This document shows positions 1 to 7,066 of a DNA stretch of 19,929 nucleotides, piece by piece. Under the pieces are notes generated by a model. The model saw only the letters and a list, made by a program, of their open reading frames with translations, ran no database searches and was not told the origin of the DNA. This DNA is from Proteobacteria bacterium UBA5122 (lineage in GTDB: Bacteria; Pseudomonadota; Gammaproteobacteria; Tenderiales; Tenderiaceae). The stretch is from NCBI GenBank assembly GCA_002415485.1, contig DHYU01000042.1, positions 27,845-47,773 on the forward strand, written 5' to 3'. A program made the position numbers and the translations under genes. The number at the start of each line of letters is the position of its first letter. The stretch's first letter is position 1.

Positions 1-1124
1 CCGGCATGACTGAAGGTGGCACTCCCATTGGCCGCATAGGACACATCCGTTCCATTGGGCCATTGCAGAACCGGGGCATCGCCCCAGCCAGCCGCGGTCA
101 GCCGATAACTAACATGCTGTTCGTTGACCCAGTTCTGGGCATTTACATCATAAAAGGCATCCTGCACCACCAACTTATTGCCATCCTGTGTCAACCCCAG
201 CGCAGAGCGATCAAACCAGTCACCGCCAGACCAGAATCCAAACACCCCATTCTGTAAAGCGGTCTGCACGGCGGTAGATGTCACATTCTGTTTCAGGGTT
301 TCCTGTTCGATATCCGCCTTGATGTTGGAGACATCCATCGCAGTAATGGCTGCCGCCAGCGTCACAGGATTAAGATTGTCACCCGCACTGTCCACCTGGC
401 CTGCCACTGTTGCCAGCGCATCTTTCAGATGGGCACCGACCAGGCCCATGATCTCATCCATCTTCTGATCGGCGTTGACACCCGCATTTGTGGCCGAGGT
501 TCTGGCAGACTCCAGATTGGTGATCAACGCCTGGGTCAGCACCTGGGCCACCTTGTGCAGGCGGGCATACTCACCGTTGTTAGCATTGCCAGCATCTGCC
601 TTGGATTCCACATAATCCTTAAACAGAGAGACCGTGCTATCCGTGGCATAACCCAATTGGCCCTTGATAACATTCTCAGCCTCACCCAAGCTCATCGCCG
701 GATTGGACTCCAATACTGCCTGCACCAGTGTAGAGAGTGGGCTGACAAATGTGCCCATCCCCTTGGGCGCAGTCATGACAAATGGTTTATTAAACGGCAG
801 CCCCGTATCCTCATCGATGGCATCGGCGGGCACCTCGACCACGACCGGATACTGATTCATATCCTCTGTCGTCACACCCGAAATTTGATAACTGCCCCCC
901 ACCACCGTCACCGCCTGTGGTTCATCGCTATCACACGCCTTGTTGTCATTCTTATCCAGACACACCGTGGCACCGACGATATAACCATCCGCCACGCGCC
1001 CCGTCATATCCGAGTTTGGTGGCAATTTGCGCTCTTCCGTGGGCGCATCATCTCCACCGCAGGCCACCAACAACAATGACATAGATGCCACAGGCAACAA
1101 CCAGAACCCATTTCTGACTTTCAT
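1..1124 (-). CDS. Lipoprotein with carboxypeptidase-regulatory-like N-terminal domain, 3' end outside window
   Basis: The frame is open from an ATG at 1124-1122 to the left edge, so about 374 codons are seen and the C-terminus is missing. A clear ribosome binding site, GAGGTG at 1128-1133, precedes the start. The N-terminus is a lipoprotein signal with lipobox LLVAC, Cys22 being the predicted lipidated residue; the following Gly-Gly-Asp-Asp does not show the usual inner-membrane retention signal, so outer membrane is likely. Residues about 40-85 (GRVADGYIVGATVCLD, then NDNKACDSDEP and GSYQISGV) look like a small beta-sandwich of the carboxypeptidase-regulatory/SdrD-B type with a calcium-loop-like Asp-rich stretch. 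A mainly helical region follows to about residue 290, then a Trp-rich region (FGFWSGGDWFD). It resembles the N-terminal plan of the large lipoprotein at 10260-13149. Function unknown. Confidence 0.8.
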   Translation of the reverse strand, partial: MKVRNGFWLLPVASMSLLLVACGGDDAPTEERKLPPNSDMTGRVADGYIVGATVCLDKNDNKACDSDEPQAVTVVGGSYQISGVTTEDMNQYPVVVEVPADAIDEDTGLPFNKPFVMTAPKGMGTFVSPLSTLVQAVLESNPAMSLGEAENVIKGQLGYATDSTVSLFKDYVESKADAGNANNGEYARLHKVAQVLTQALITNLESARTSATNAGVNADQKMDEIMGLVGAHLKDALATVAGQVDSAGDNLNPVTLAAAITAMDVSNIKADIEQETLKQNVTSTAVQTALQNGVFGFWSGGDWFDRSALGLTQDGNKLVVQDAFYDVNAQNWVNEQHVSYRLTAAGWGDAPVLQWPNGTDVSYAANGSATFSHA

Positions 1125-1441
1125 AAACACCTCAACCGACTCTGAACACTCCCCCTGGCGCGTCACAGACAGGACACCTATCCGCGAAAAAGAGGGGACA
1201 ACCTGGCTCGGATGATATGGGTGAAGGTCACGGACTTTCATCCTCCAAATAGAGGATGACAGACACACAAAACAGTGCGTTTTTCTGAAGATAGCTAATA
1301 ATGATGCCCGGCACCCCGTCCGGAAGAGATTCAAACAAACAGGCTTCCCGGCCCTACGCTCAACCAGCGCCTATGACAACACGACCCGATCAACAAACGA
1401 TGCCTGCCCCCCTGGGAAGCTATGCATGAATCCAGCGAACC
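1125..1441. other. Intergenic region between LuxR-type regulator and lipoprotein gene
   Basis: No coding frame is convincing in these 317 bases. The stretch holds the 3' flank of the regulator gene and the leader of the lipoprotein gene, both read on the minus strand. The one notable structure is the perfect inverted repeat at 1238-1259. I see no intrinsic terminator with a T-tract after the regulator and no strong sigma70 promoter, so co-transcription of the two genes is possible but unsupported. Confidence 0.5.
1238..1259. repeat. Perfect 8-bp inverted repeat upstream of the lipoprotein gene
   Basis: TCATCCTC at 1238-1245 and GAGGATGA at 1252-1259 are perfect reverse complements separated by six bases (CAAATA). 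It lies about 115 bases upstream of the lipoprotein start. There is no T-run after it on the minus strand, so an operator or mRNA hairpin is more likely than a terminator. The protein that might bind it is unknown. Confidence 0.5.
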
Positions 1442-2560
1442 CTAAGCACGAAGCGAGGCCACCAGACTGGCAAGTTCGTTCTGACGATGCACGCCTATCT
1501 TGGCGTAGATTGCACGCATCTGTGTCCGTACCGTGCTCACTGAGGTCTTGCGCAGTCGCGCCACGGCCTCAGGCGAGCCCCCCTGGGCCAGCATGAGTGC
1601 CACTTCAGCCTCCGCCGCCGTCAGCCCATGCACAGATTGCAGCACCCCTTTCACCCTGCCGCCATCACTGCCCTCGCCATTGTGGACCACCACCAACACA
1701 CGGGCCTCGAAACCAAAGCTGGCCTCTCGACGCGGCAAGGGCAAGATGTCGAGCATCACCGCATTCCCCTTTGGGCCATGGACCACCAGGGCAATGGCAC
1801 GCGGGGCATCACTCACCATGGCAGGGACAGCGACGTGCATAATGGCCCGGGCCAGAGCCTGGCCCTCGTTACGATGGACGCAACCCAATTGACCACGACT
1901 CAGTTTCAGCAAGCCGCCTTGCCCCACTAGCGCCTCTGCCCTGGCGGTCATCGCCCGCACCAAACCTTGGCGATTACAAATGAAGACGGCCTGCCCCATC
2001 GCCTCCAGCGCCCCGGCCATGAGCTGCGCCCCCTGGTGATCGAGAGACATCTGCATGCGCACCGCAGTACGAATGTGGGGCGCAGCTGCGGTAAAGAGAT
2101 CACGCTGGTGGCGCTCGATCTCCCCCTCGCGCTCCCCGCGCATCACCGCCAGGCCGATGAGTCCATCGCTGTTTTTAACTAGCGGCGTCAGGCAAACATG
2201 GGGAATATCGAAGCAAGCGGCATGTTCATTCATGAAGAAGTCATTGCGCCGCTCCTCGACGGAGAGAAACTCTGCACTCTGAAGAATCGTGAGTTCGTCG
2301 ATACTGCTGCCATGACGGACAACAGGGTTGATGGCCGGGTCAGCACCTCCGATGGCCAAAAATGCATCAAACCAGCCTGGCTCCATGCCAGTGGCGAGAT
2401 TAAAGGGCACCGTCTTATCGCCGCCCACACCGATCAGCTGCCCTCCTTTAGAGCCGGTGAGCCTCGCCAGCTCCTCCAGCGCCCCGTACCACTCACCACT
2501 CACCGCCGCCGAATAAAATTGGTCAACCAAAGCCAACCATTCTTCATCACTCCGAAGCAT
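1442..2560 (-). CDS. LuxR-family transcriptional regulator with GAF-like N-terminal half
   Basis: A 372-residue protein. The C-terminal 65 residues form a typical LuxR/GerE helix-turn-helix (LTAAEAEVALMLAQGGS, then EAVARLRKTSVSTVRTQMRA and IYAKIGVHRQNELASLV). The first 200 residues resemble the N-terminal half of long LuxR-type regulators: a WYGALEELARLTGS-like start, a hydrophobic core and a helix that ends in HIRTAVRMQMSL. That layout suggests a GAF/PAS-like sensor; the ligand cannot be read. It has no receiver domain and no obvious autoinducer-domain signature. I chose the ATG at 2560 over the in-frame TTG at 2581 because GGAAG and a G8 run sit just upstream and would serve as ribosome binding site. 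It is divergent from the arsenosugar operon, so control of that operon or of the downstream lipoprotein gene is a guess. Confidence 0.85.
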   Translation of the reverse strand: MLRSDEEWLALVDQFYSAAVSGEWYGALEELARLTGSKGGQLIGVGGDKTVPFNLATGMEPGWFDAFLAIGGADPAINPVVRHGSSIDELTILQSAEFLSVEERRNDFFMNEHAACFDIPHVCLTPLVKNSDGLIGLAVMRGEREGEIERHQRDLFTAAAPHIRTAVRMQMSLDHQGAQLMAGALEAMGQAVFICNRQGLVRAMTARAEALVGQGGLLKLSRGQLGCVHRNEGQALARAIMHVAVPAMVSDAPRAIALVVHGPKGNAVMLDILPLPRREASFGFEARVLVVVHNGEGSDGGRVKGVLQSVHGLTAAEAEVALMLAQGGSPEAVARLRKTSVSTVRTQMRAIYAKIGVHRQNELASLVASLRA

Positions 2561-2577
2561 GCCCCCCCCACTTCCAG
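2561..2577 (-). promoter_or_regulatory. Unusual ribosome binding site containing a run of eight G
   Basis: Read on the minus strand, GGAAGT is followed by eight G (2569-2562) and then C before the ATG. This is the only Shine-Dalgarno-like stretch for the regulator. An in-frame TTG lies upstream of the tract at 2581, so the choice of start depends on the tract length. Confidence 0.4.
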
Positions 2578-2591
2578 ACAAACCGCCGATT

Positions 2592-2610
2592 ACGACTATT
2601 AATATGTCGT
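2592..2610. repeat. Inverted repeat ACGAC-N9-GTCGT (operator candidate)
   Basis: ACGAC at 2592-2596 and GTCGT at 2606-2610 are reverse complements with nine AT-rich bases between them, 19 bases in all. The size is usual for a dimeric regulator site. It starts 31 bases upstream of the LuxR-type regulator's ATG, in a position that would suit autoregulation. No binding protein is shown by sequence. Confidence 0.4.
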
Positions 2611-2637
2611 GATATTATTATTAGTAGCGAGAATATC
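2611..2637. repeat. Inverted repeat GATATT-N15-AATATC
   Basis: GATATT at 2611-2616 pairs with AATATC at 2632-2637. It lies between the 2592-2610 repeat and the 2639-2653 dyad, so three dyads stand side by side in 62 bases. AT-rich arms of this size occur by chance fairly often, hence the low score. Confidence 0.3.
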
Positions 2638-2638
2638 T

Positions 2639-2653
2639 GAGCGGTAACCGCTC
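2639..2653. repeat. GC-rich dyad GAGCGGT-A-ACCGCTC
   Basis: Perfect 7-bp arms around a single central base. A one-base loop cannot fold as a hairpin without opening the stem, so it reads as a DNA-binding palindrome rather than an RNA structure. It lies 79 bases upstream of the LuxR-type start codon and 223 bases upstream of the TVP38-type gene. Confidence 0.4.
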
Positions 2654-2875
2654 CGCCAGAGGGAGGGGATAAACTGATCTAGGACGTGCTACCAGCCCAG
2701 CGACATATACTTGCGCAGATCACCTACGTGAAACTCCCCCCCTATCGATGCCCCCCCTCCCTCAGACCGAAACATCCAGCGTGAGATGTAAGGTTTGGCC
2801 GCCTGCCACGACTCTAATGCCACATGGGCGCTGTCCTTGCGCCCCAATTCAAGTAGCATACGGGAAGACCAAACA

Positions 2876-3598
2876 ATGGAACAGGCACACACCCCACTCA
2901 TGGCCCAGCCAGCGAACACATGGATCAAGCTCGCACTCGCCTCTATCTTCATAGGTGCGCTAGCCGCATTCTTCGCCTTTGATGGCGGCCAGTATCTCAA
3001 TCTCAACACCATCAAAGACAATCGCGACGCCCTGCTCGGCCACACCGAACAACACTATCTGCTGGCGATTGCCTTGGCCGTGATTATCTACACCACGTCC
3101 ACCGCCTTTAGCATCCCCGGCGCACTGCTGTTGTCGCTGACGGTTGGTTTTTTGTTCGGTCGCTGGGTCGGCACCGGCATCATCCTGTTCTCTGCCACGC
3201 TGGGGGCGACACTGATCTTCCTCGCCGCCCGTTATCTGTTTGCCGATGCGATGCGTGCGCGCCTCGCCGATGGCAAGGCCGCCAAGCTGATGAATGGTTT
3301 TAACGACAACGCGCTCAACTATCTGCTGTTTCTGCGCCTGGTGCCGCTGTTTCCGTTCTGGCTCGTTAACCTGGCACCGGCCTTTACCCCGATCACGACT
3401 CGTACCTATGTCATCGGCACCGCGATCGGCATCCTGCCCGGCTGTTTTGTGTTTGCCAACCTCGGCCAATCGCTGGGGCGGATTGAATCACTGGACCAAC
3501 TAGTCTCGATGGAGACACTGCTCGCCTTCGGCCTGCTCGGGCTGTTTGCGCTACTACCAATCCTCATAAAAAAGCTGCGCAAAACGACAGCCGAATAA
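2876..3598 (+). CDS. TVP38/TMEM64 (VTT-domain) family membrane protein, first gene of arsenosugar operon
   Basis: A 240-residue inner membrane protein with helices at about 16-36, 61-78, 80-100, 102-122, 172-198 and 213-231. The VTT/DedA signature is clear: the FSIPGALLLSLTVGFLFG segment (78-95) is the re-entrant region, and R154 with P157 and P160 in RLVPLFPFWLVNLAPA (154-169) is the conserved Arg-Pro-Pro-Asn block. Members are thought to act in lipid scrambling or small-molecule transport; genes of this family are frequent neighbours of arsenosugar genes, so export or handling of an arsenical is an inference. I chose ATG 2876 because GGGAAG at 2862-2867 precedes it at good spacing; 27 more upstream codons are open but look non-coding. 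The next gene starts 24 bases after the stop. Confidence 0.88.
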   Translation: MEQAHTPLMAQPANTWIKLALASIFIGALAAFFAFDGGQYLNLNTIKDNRDALLGHTEQHYLLAIALAVIIYTTSTAFSIPGALLLSLTVGFLFGRWVGTGIILFSATLGATLIFLAARYLFADAMRARLADGKAAKLMNGFNDNALNYLLFLRLVPLFPFWLVNLAPAFTPITTRTYVIGTAIGILPGCFVFANLGQSLGRIESLDQLVSMETLLAFGLLGLFALLPILIKKLRKTTAE

Positions 3599-3622
3599 AT
3601 ATCAGCGAAGGAATTTTTGTTT

Positions 3623-4582
3623 ATGCATGCCACGCTACCGCTACTGCAAGACACCGACTTTCCCGCCATCACACGCGGCAAGCTGGAGACGCTACAGGTC
3701 AATCTGGGCTATCGCTGTAATCAGCAGTGTCTGCATTGCCACGTCAATGCCGGCCCCAATCGCACAGAAAACATGGACGGTGACACCGTCGATCAACTGA
3801 TCGCGTTTATGCAAGCCTCACAGGTCAAACAACTGGACCTGACCGGTGGTGCGCCAGAGATGAATCCGCACTTTCGTCGTCTGGTCACTGCCGCCCGCGC
3901 GCTGGACATCCACGTCATCGACCGCTGCAACCTGACAATTTTATTCGAGGAAAACCAGCAGGGGCTGGCCGAGTTTCTGGCTGCCTATCAAGTGGAAGTC
4001 GTCGCCTCGCTGCCGTGTTACCTGAAAGACAACGTCGACAAACAACGCGGCAAGGGTGTGTTCGATCTCAGCATTCAAGGGCTGCAATTACTGAACAAGC
4101 ACGGCTACGGCCAGCCCGATAGCGGTTTAACCCTGAACCTGATGTACAACCCACAAGGCCCCAGCTTGCCACCGTCTCAAACCGAACTCGAAGCGGCCTA
4201 TCGTCTACGCCTGCTCGATGACTGGGGCATCGTCTTCAGTCATCTGTACACGCTGACCAACATGCCGATCCAACGCTTCGGCAGCATGCTGATCTCCAAG
4301 GGCCAGTTCGAAGGCTACATGCAGCTGCTGCGGGATAACTTTTCTGAGGCCAATCTGCAGAGCGTCATGTGTCGCAGCCTGATCAGCATTGACTGGCAGG
4401 GTTATGTCTACGACTGCGACTTTAACCAGATGCTGGATCTGCCTGCACCGCTGAGCGACAAACCCAAAACCCATATCCAGGAACTGATCGCACGGGATAT
4501 CTCGGGGCGTAACATTATCGTCAAAGATCACTGCTATGCTTGCACCGCCGGCCAGGGCAGCAGCTGCGGCGGCGCGTTGTAA
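3623..4582 (+). CDS. arsS: Arsenosugar biosynthesis radical SAM protein ArsS
   Basis: A 319-residue radical SAM enzyme. The iron-sulfur cluster motif CNQQCLHC (Cys32, Cys36, Cys39) is followed by the SAM-binding stretch LDLTGGAPEMNP (71-82). The C-terminal half carries MCRSLISIDWQGYVYDCDF and ends in the Cys-rich DHCYACTAGQGSSCGG (Cys304, Cys307, Cys315), the family's hallmark. ArsS works after ArsM and is thought to transfer the 5'-deoxyadenosyl group to dimethylarsenite, the precursor of oxo-arsenosugars. The family (TIGR04167) is known for selenocysteine variants in some lineages; here the tail positions are ordinary Cys codons. ATG 3623 is preferred over the TTG at 3617 since GAAGGAA at 3607-3613 fits it. 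ArsM follows after 30 bases. Confidence 0.93.
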   Translation: MHATLPLLQDTDFPAITRGKLETLQVNLGYRCNQQCLHCHVNAGPNRTENMDGDTVDQLIAFMQASQVKQLDLTGGAPEMNPHFRRLVTAARALDIHVIDRCNLTILFEENQQGLAEFLAAYQVEVVASLPCYLKDNVDKQRGKGVFDLSIQGLQLLNKHGYGQPDSGLTLNLMYNPQGPSLPPSQTELEAAYRLRLLDDWGIVFSHLYTLTNMPIQRFGSMLISKGQFEGYMQLLRDNFSEANLQSVMCRSLISIDWQGYVYDCDFNQMLDLPAPLSDKPKTHIQELIARDISGRNIIVKDHCYACTAGQGSSCGGAL

Positions 4583-4612
4583 GTTTTTATCAAGATCAAA
4601 AAGGAAATCGAA

Positions 4613-5740
4613 ATGAGTAGTGTCAAAACCCACGTCAGCGAACGTTATGCCGAAGGTGCCAAAGAGGTACAACCCACCCTGTGCTGCCCGGTCAGCTACG
4701 ACACCGCATTGTTGAAGATGCTGCCGCAGGAGATCATCGATAAAGACTACGGCTGCGGCGACCCCAGCCGCTACGTACGCCCAGGCGATACCGTGCTCGA
4801 CCTCGGCAGCGGCGGCGGCAAGATCTGTTACATGGCGGCGCACCTGGTCGGTGAAACCGGCCGCGTCATCGGCGTCGACATGACCGACGACATGCTGGCA
4901 CTGGCGCGCAAATATCAGGACGAAATGGCAGGCAAACTCGGCGGCAATCGTGTCGAGTTTTTGAAGGGCCACATCCAGGACCTGGCACTCAATGTCGAAG
5001 AGATGGAGACCTATCTCGCCGCCAACCCGATCAATAATGCCGCCGATCTGGCGCGCCTGGAGGCATGGCAACATCAACAACGCAAAAACACGCCGATGAT
5101 CGCCGACAACTCGGTCGACCTGATCATCTCCAACTGCGTGCTCAATCTGGTCAGCGATGAACAGAAGGCGCAACTGGTCAGCGAGATCTTCCGCGTGCTG
5201 AAGCCCGGCGGCCGCGTCGCCATCTCCGACATCATCAGTGACGAAGTCTCGCCCGTTCATCTGAAAGAAGATGCCCACCTGTGGAGCGGCTGCATCTCCG
5301 GCGCCTTCCAGGAAAAAGAATTCATCGACGCCTTCCTCGACGCCGGTTTTCAGGCCGTCAGCTACGACAAATGGGACGGCGAACCATGGCAGGTGGTCGA
5401 GGGTATCGAGTTCCGCTCGGCGACCCTGCTCGCAACCAAACCCAGCCGCGAGGCCTGTCTCGACTATGGTCACGCGGTGATCTATCGCGGCCCGTTCAGC
5501 GAGGTGCACGATGACGACAACCACGTGTTTTATCGTGGCGAGCGGATGGCGGTGTGCGAACGCACCTATAAATTCCTGACCGAAGGGCCGTATGCCGACC
5601 ACTTCATCGGCATTCCACCGGCCGTCAAAAAAGAACCCGTGCCCTACTGCGCCCCGGCCGGCACGCGCCGCCCGATCAGCGAGAGCAAGGGGGCAGCACA
5701 TAACACGGCCTGCTGCGCCGAGGGCAGCGGCTGTTGCTAA
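4613..5740 (+). CDS. arsM: Arsenosugar biosynthesis arsenite methyltransferase ArsM
   Basis: A 375-residue SAM-dependent methyltransferase. Motif I is VLDLGSGGGK (61-70), then GVDMTDDML (87-95) and ISNCVLNLV (172-180). Cys48, Cys175 and Cys227 (in LWSGCISGA) match the As(III)-binding cysteines of ArsM enzymes; CCP at 24-26 is also typical. Residues about 125-160 form a helical insertion before the NSVDLIISN strand, as in ArsM proteins paired with ArsS. The protein ends in two Cys pairs (CC at 367-368 and 374-375), a likely metalloid-holding tail. It should convert arsenite to methylated arsenicals in the cytoplasm and feed ArsS. AAGGAA at 4601-4606 supports the start. The stop overlaps the next gene's TTG start by seven bases. 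Confidence 0.95.
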   Translation: MSSVKTHVSERYAEGAKEVQPTLCCPVSYDTALLKMLPQEIIDKDYGCGDPSRYVRPGDTVLDLGSGGGKICYMAAHLVGETGRVIGVDMTDDMLALARKYQDEMAGKLGGNRVEFLKGHIQDLALNVEEMETYLAANPINNAADLARLEAWQHQQRKNTPMIADNSVDLIISNCVLNLVSDEQKAQLVSEIFRVLKPGGRVAISDIISDEVSPVHLKEDAHLWSGCISGAFQEKEFIDAFLDAGFQAVSYDKWDGEPWQVVEGIEFRSATLLATKPSREACLDYGHAVIYRGPFSEVHDDDNHVFYRGERMAVCERTYKFLTEGPYADHFIGIPPAVKKEPVPYCAPAGTRRPISESKGAAHNTACCAEGSGCC

Positions 5741-6408
5741 GGCTCAGCATCGTCATCCCGGCGCTGAACGAGGCGGCGAACATCGTCGCCACGTTGCGGC
5801 CGCTGCAAGCGCTGCGCAGTGCCGGGCATGAGCTGATCCTGGCCGATGGCGGCAGTGATGACGATACCATCGCCCTCGCAACCGACCTGGTCGACCACAT
5901 CGTCCATGCCCCGCGTGGCCGTGCACGGCAGATGAACGCCGGTGCGGCTGGCGCCACAGGCGATGTGTTGCTGTTTCTGCACGCCGACACGACGCTGCCG
6001 GACAACGCACTCGAACTCATCCGCCATGCCTTGGCGCATCACGCCTGGGGCCGCTTCAATGTGCGACTCTCCGGCGCCGCGCCGATGCTGCGCGTGGTGG
6101 AGAGGTTGATGAACTGGCGTTCACGTCTAACGGGCATCTGCACCGGCGATCAGGCGATCTTTATCCGCAGCGAGGCCTTTATCGCTCTCGGCGGCTATGG
6201 CGATATGCCGTTGATGGAAGACATCGACTTCAGTCGCCGCTGCAAACAAGGGCACGGCCACCCGCGTTGTATCACTACGCCGCTGACGACCTCCAGCCGA
6301 CGCTGGGAGCGCAACGGCATCTTGCGCACCATCGTCTTGATGTGGCGCCTGCGCCTTGCCTACGCCCTCGGTGTATCGCCGAAGCGGCTGGCACGCCAAT
6401 ATCGTTAA
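5734..6408 (+). CDS. TIGR04283-type arsenosugar biosynthesis glycosyltransferase (GT2 family)
   Basis: A 224-residue GT-A fold glycosyltransferase. LSIVIPALNEAANI (4-17) opens the fold, DGGSDDDT (38-45) binds the nucleotide sugar, RGRARQMNAG (61-70) and FLHADTTLP (81-89, the DXD-like site) follow, and GDQAIF plus LMEDIDFSRR complete the TIGR04283 pattern. The start is a TTG inside the arsM stop region; GAGGG at 5720-5724 lies nine bases upstream and no ATG is available until residue 68, so TTG is well supported and suggests translational coupling to arsM. It probably adds or transfers a sugar to the arsenosugar core; donor and acceptor are not known from sequence. The next gene starts 17 bases after the stop. 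Confidence 0.9.
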   Translation: MLRLSIVIPALNEAANIVATLRPLQALRSAGHELILADGGSDDDTIALATDLVDHIVHAPRGRARQMNAGAAGATGDVLLFLHADTTLPDNALELIRHALAHHAWGRFNVRLSGAAPMLRVVERLMNWRSRLTGICTGDQAIFIRSEAFIALGGYGDMPLMEDIDFSRRCKQGHGHPRCITTPLTTSSRRWERNGILRTIVLMWRLRLAYALGVSPKRLARQYR

Positions 6409-6424
6409 GCCTGTTGCGTTGAAG

Positions 6425-7066
6425 ATGCGCCATCCCCACGCCTGCATCATGGTCTTCGCCAAACCTCCCGTTGCCGGATTGGCCAAGACACGGCTGATCC
6501 CGGCGCTCGGCGCGGAGGGGGCTGCGGCGCTGCACGGCCGCTTGGTGCATCACATACTGCATGTCGCCAATGACGCCGCACTGTGCCCGCTGGAGCTGTG
6601 GCGCGCGGGCGATATCGATCACCCATTCTTTGAAGATTGCCGTGCGCGTTTTCCGCTGACACTGCAGACACAACAGGGGGATGACCTCGGCCAACGCATG
6701 CACCTGGCGTTTGAACAGGCCCTGGCGCGATGCGACTACGCGCTGCTGGTCGGCAGCGATTGCCCGGGCCTGACGGGGGCTGATCTGGCGGCAGGGCTGG
6801 ACGCCCTGGCGCATGGAGAGGATTGTGTGCTGAGCCCGGCCGAGGATGGCGGTTACGTGCTGATCGGCCTGAGGCGGACAAACGTCCGGCTGTTTGATGA
6901 GGTCGCCTGGGGGACTGGATTGGTGCTGGCGCAGACGACGGCGCGCCTAGATGAGCTCGGCTGGCGTTATCGTCTCCTCAAACATCAGGCCGATATTGAT
7001 CGTCCCGAAGACTTGGCGCGACTACCGCCGACGTTGATGCCACCGATAAGCCACAAGCAGGGCTAA
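6425..7066 (+). CDS. TIGR04282-type arsenosugar biosynthesis glycosyltransferase (DUF2064)
   Basis: A 213-residue protein of the nucleotidyltransferase-like GT-A fold. Signature blocks are MVFAKPPVAGLAKTRL (9-24), LLVGSDCPGLTGADL (107-121), LSPAEDGGYVLIGLR (136-150), VAWGTGLVLAQT (160-171) and DIDRPEDL (190-197). Members sit beside TIGR04283 enzymes in many bacteria and are assigned to arsenosugar maturation by context rather than biochemistry. I place the start at ATG 6425, just ahead of the conserved block; the frame is open back to 6356 but that would overlap the previous gene by 53 bases. No strong ribosome binding site is visible, so coupling to the upstream gene is likely. Its last 45 bases overlap the convergent gene at 7022-8512. 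Confidence 0.88.
   Translation: MRHPHACIMVFAKPPVAGLAKTRLIPALGAEGAAALHGRLVHHILHVANDAALCPLELWRAGDIDHPFFEDCRARFPLTLQTQQGDDLGQRMHLAFEQALARCDYALLVGSDCPGLTGADLAAGLDALAHGEDCVLSPAEDGGYVLIGLRRTNVRLFDEVAWGTGLVLAQTTARLDELGWRYRLLKHQADIDRPEDLARLPPTLMPPISHKQG

Larger units (their letters stand above)
2561..2875. other. Divergent control region between LuxR-type regulator and arsenosugar operon
   Basis: These 315 bases separate two divergent start codons. The stretch 2591-2637 is clearly AT-rich against GC-rich surroundings and carries inverted repeats listed separately. The rest (2690-2870) has several C-runs. A minus-strand frame ending at 2689 enters the gap but has no supported start or family. I cannot place a confident -35/-10 pair for either direction, though the AT-rich block is the natural site. 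Confidence 0.5.

Noticed and set aside
429..1079. 216-codon plus-strand frame near the left edge
   Set aside because: The minus strand encodes a lipoprotein with signal peptide and ribosome binding site there; the plus frame has neither.
2960..3469. 169-codon minus-strand frame
   Set aside because: Antisense to the VTT-domain gene, with low-complexity Gln/Gly/Arg composition.
4528..4582. Selenocysteine in the ArsS tail
   Set aside because: The family has Sec variants, but here the tail codons are TGC and the gene ends with TAA. There is no in-frame TGA to recode.
4205..5701. 498-codon open frame on the minus strand opposite arsS/arsM
   Set aside because: It is the antisense image of two strongly recognised genes. 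Its His/Asp/Ala-rich composition is the usual result of reading GC-rich codons in reverse.
6356..6424. Upstream start for the TIGR04282 gene
   Set aside because: It would overlap the preceding gene by 53 bases, and the extra residues are not part of the conserved fold.
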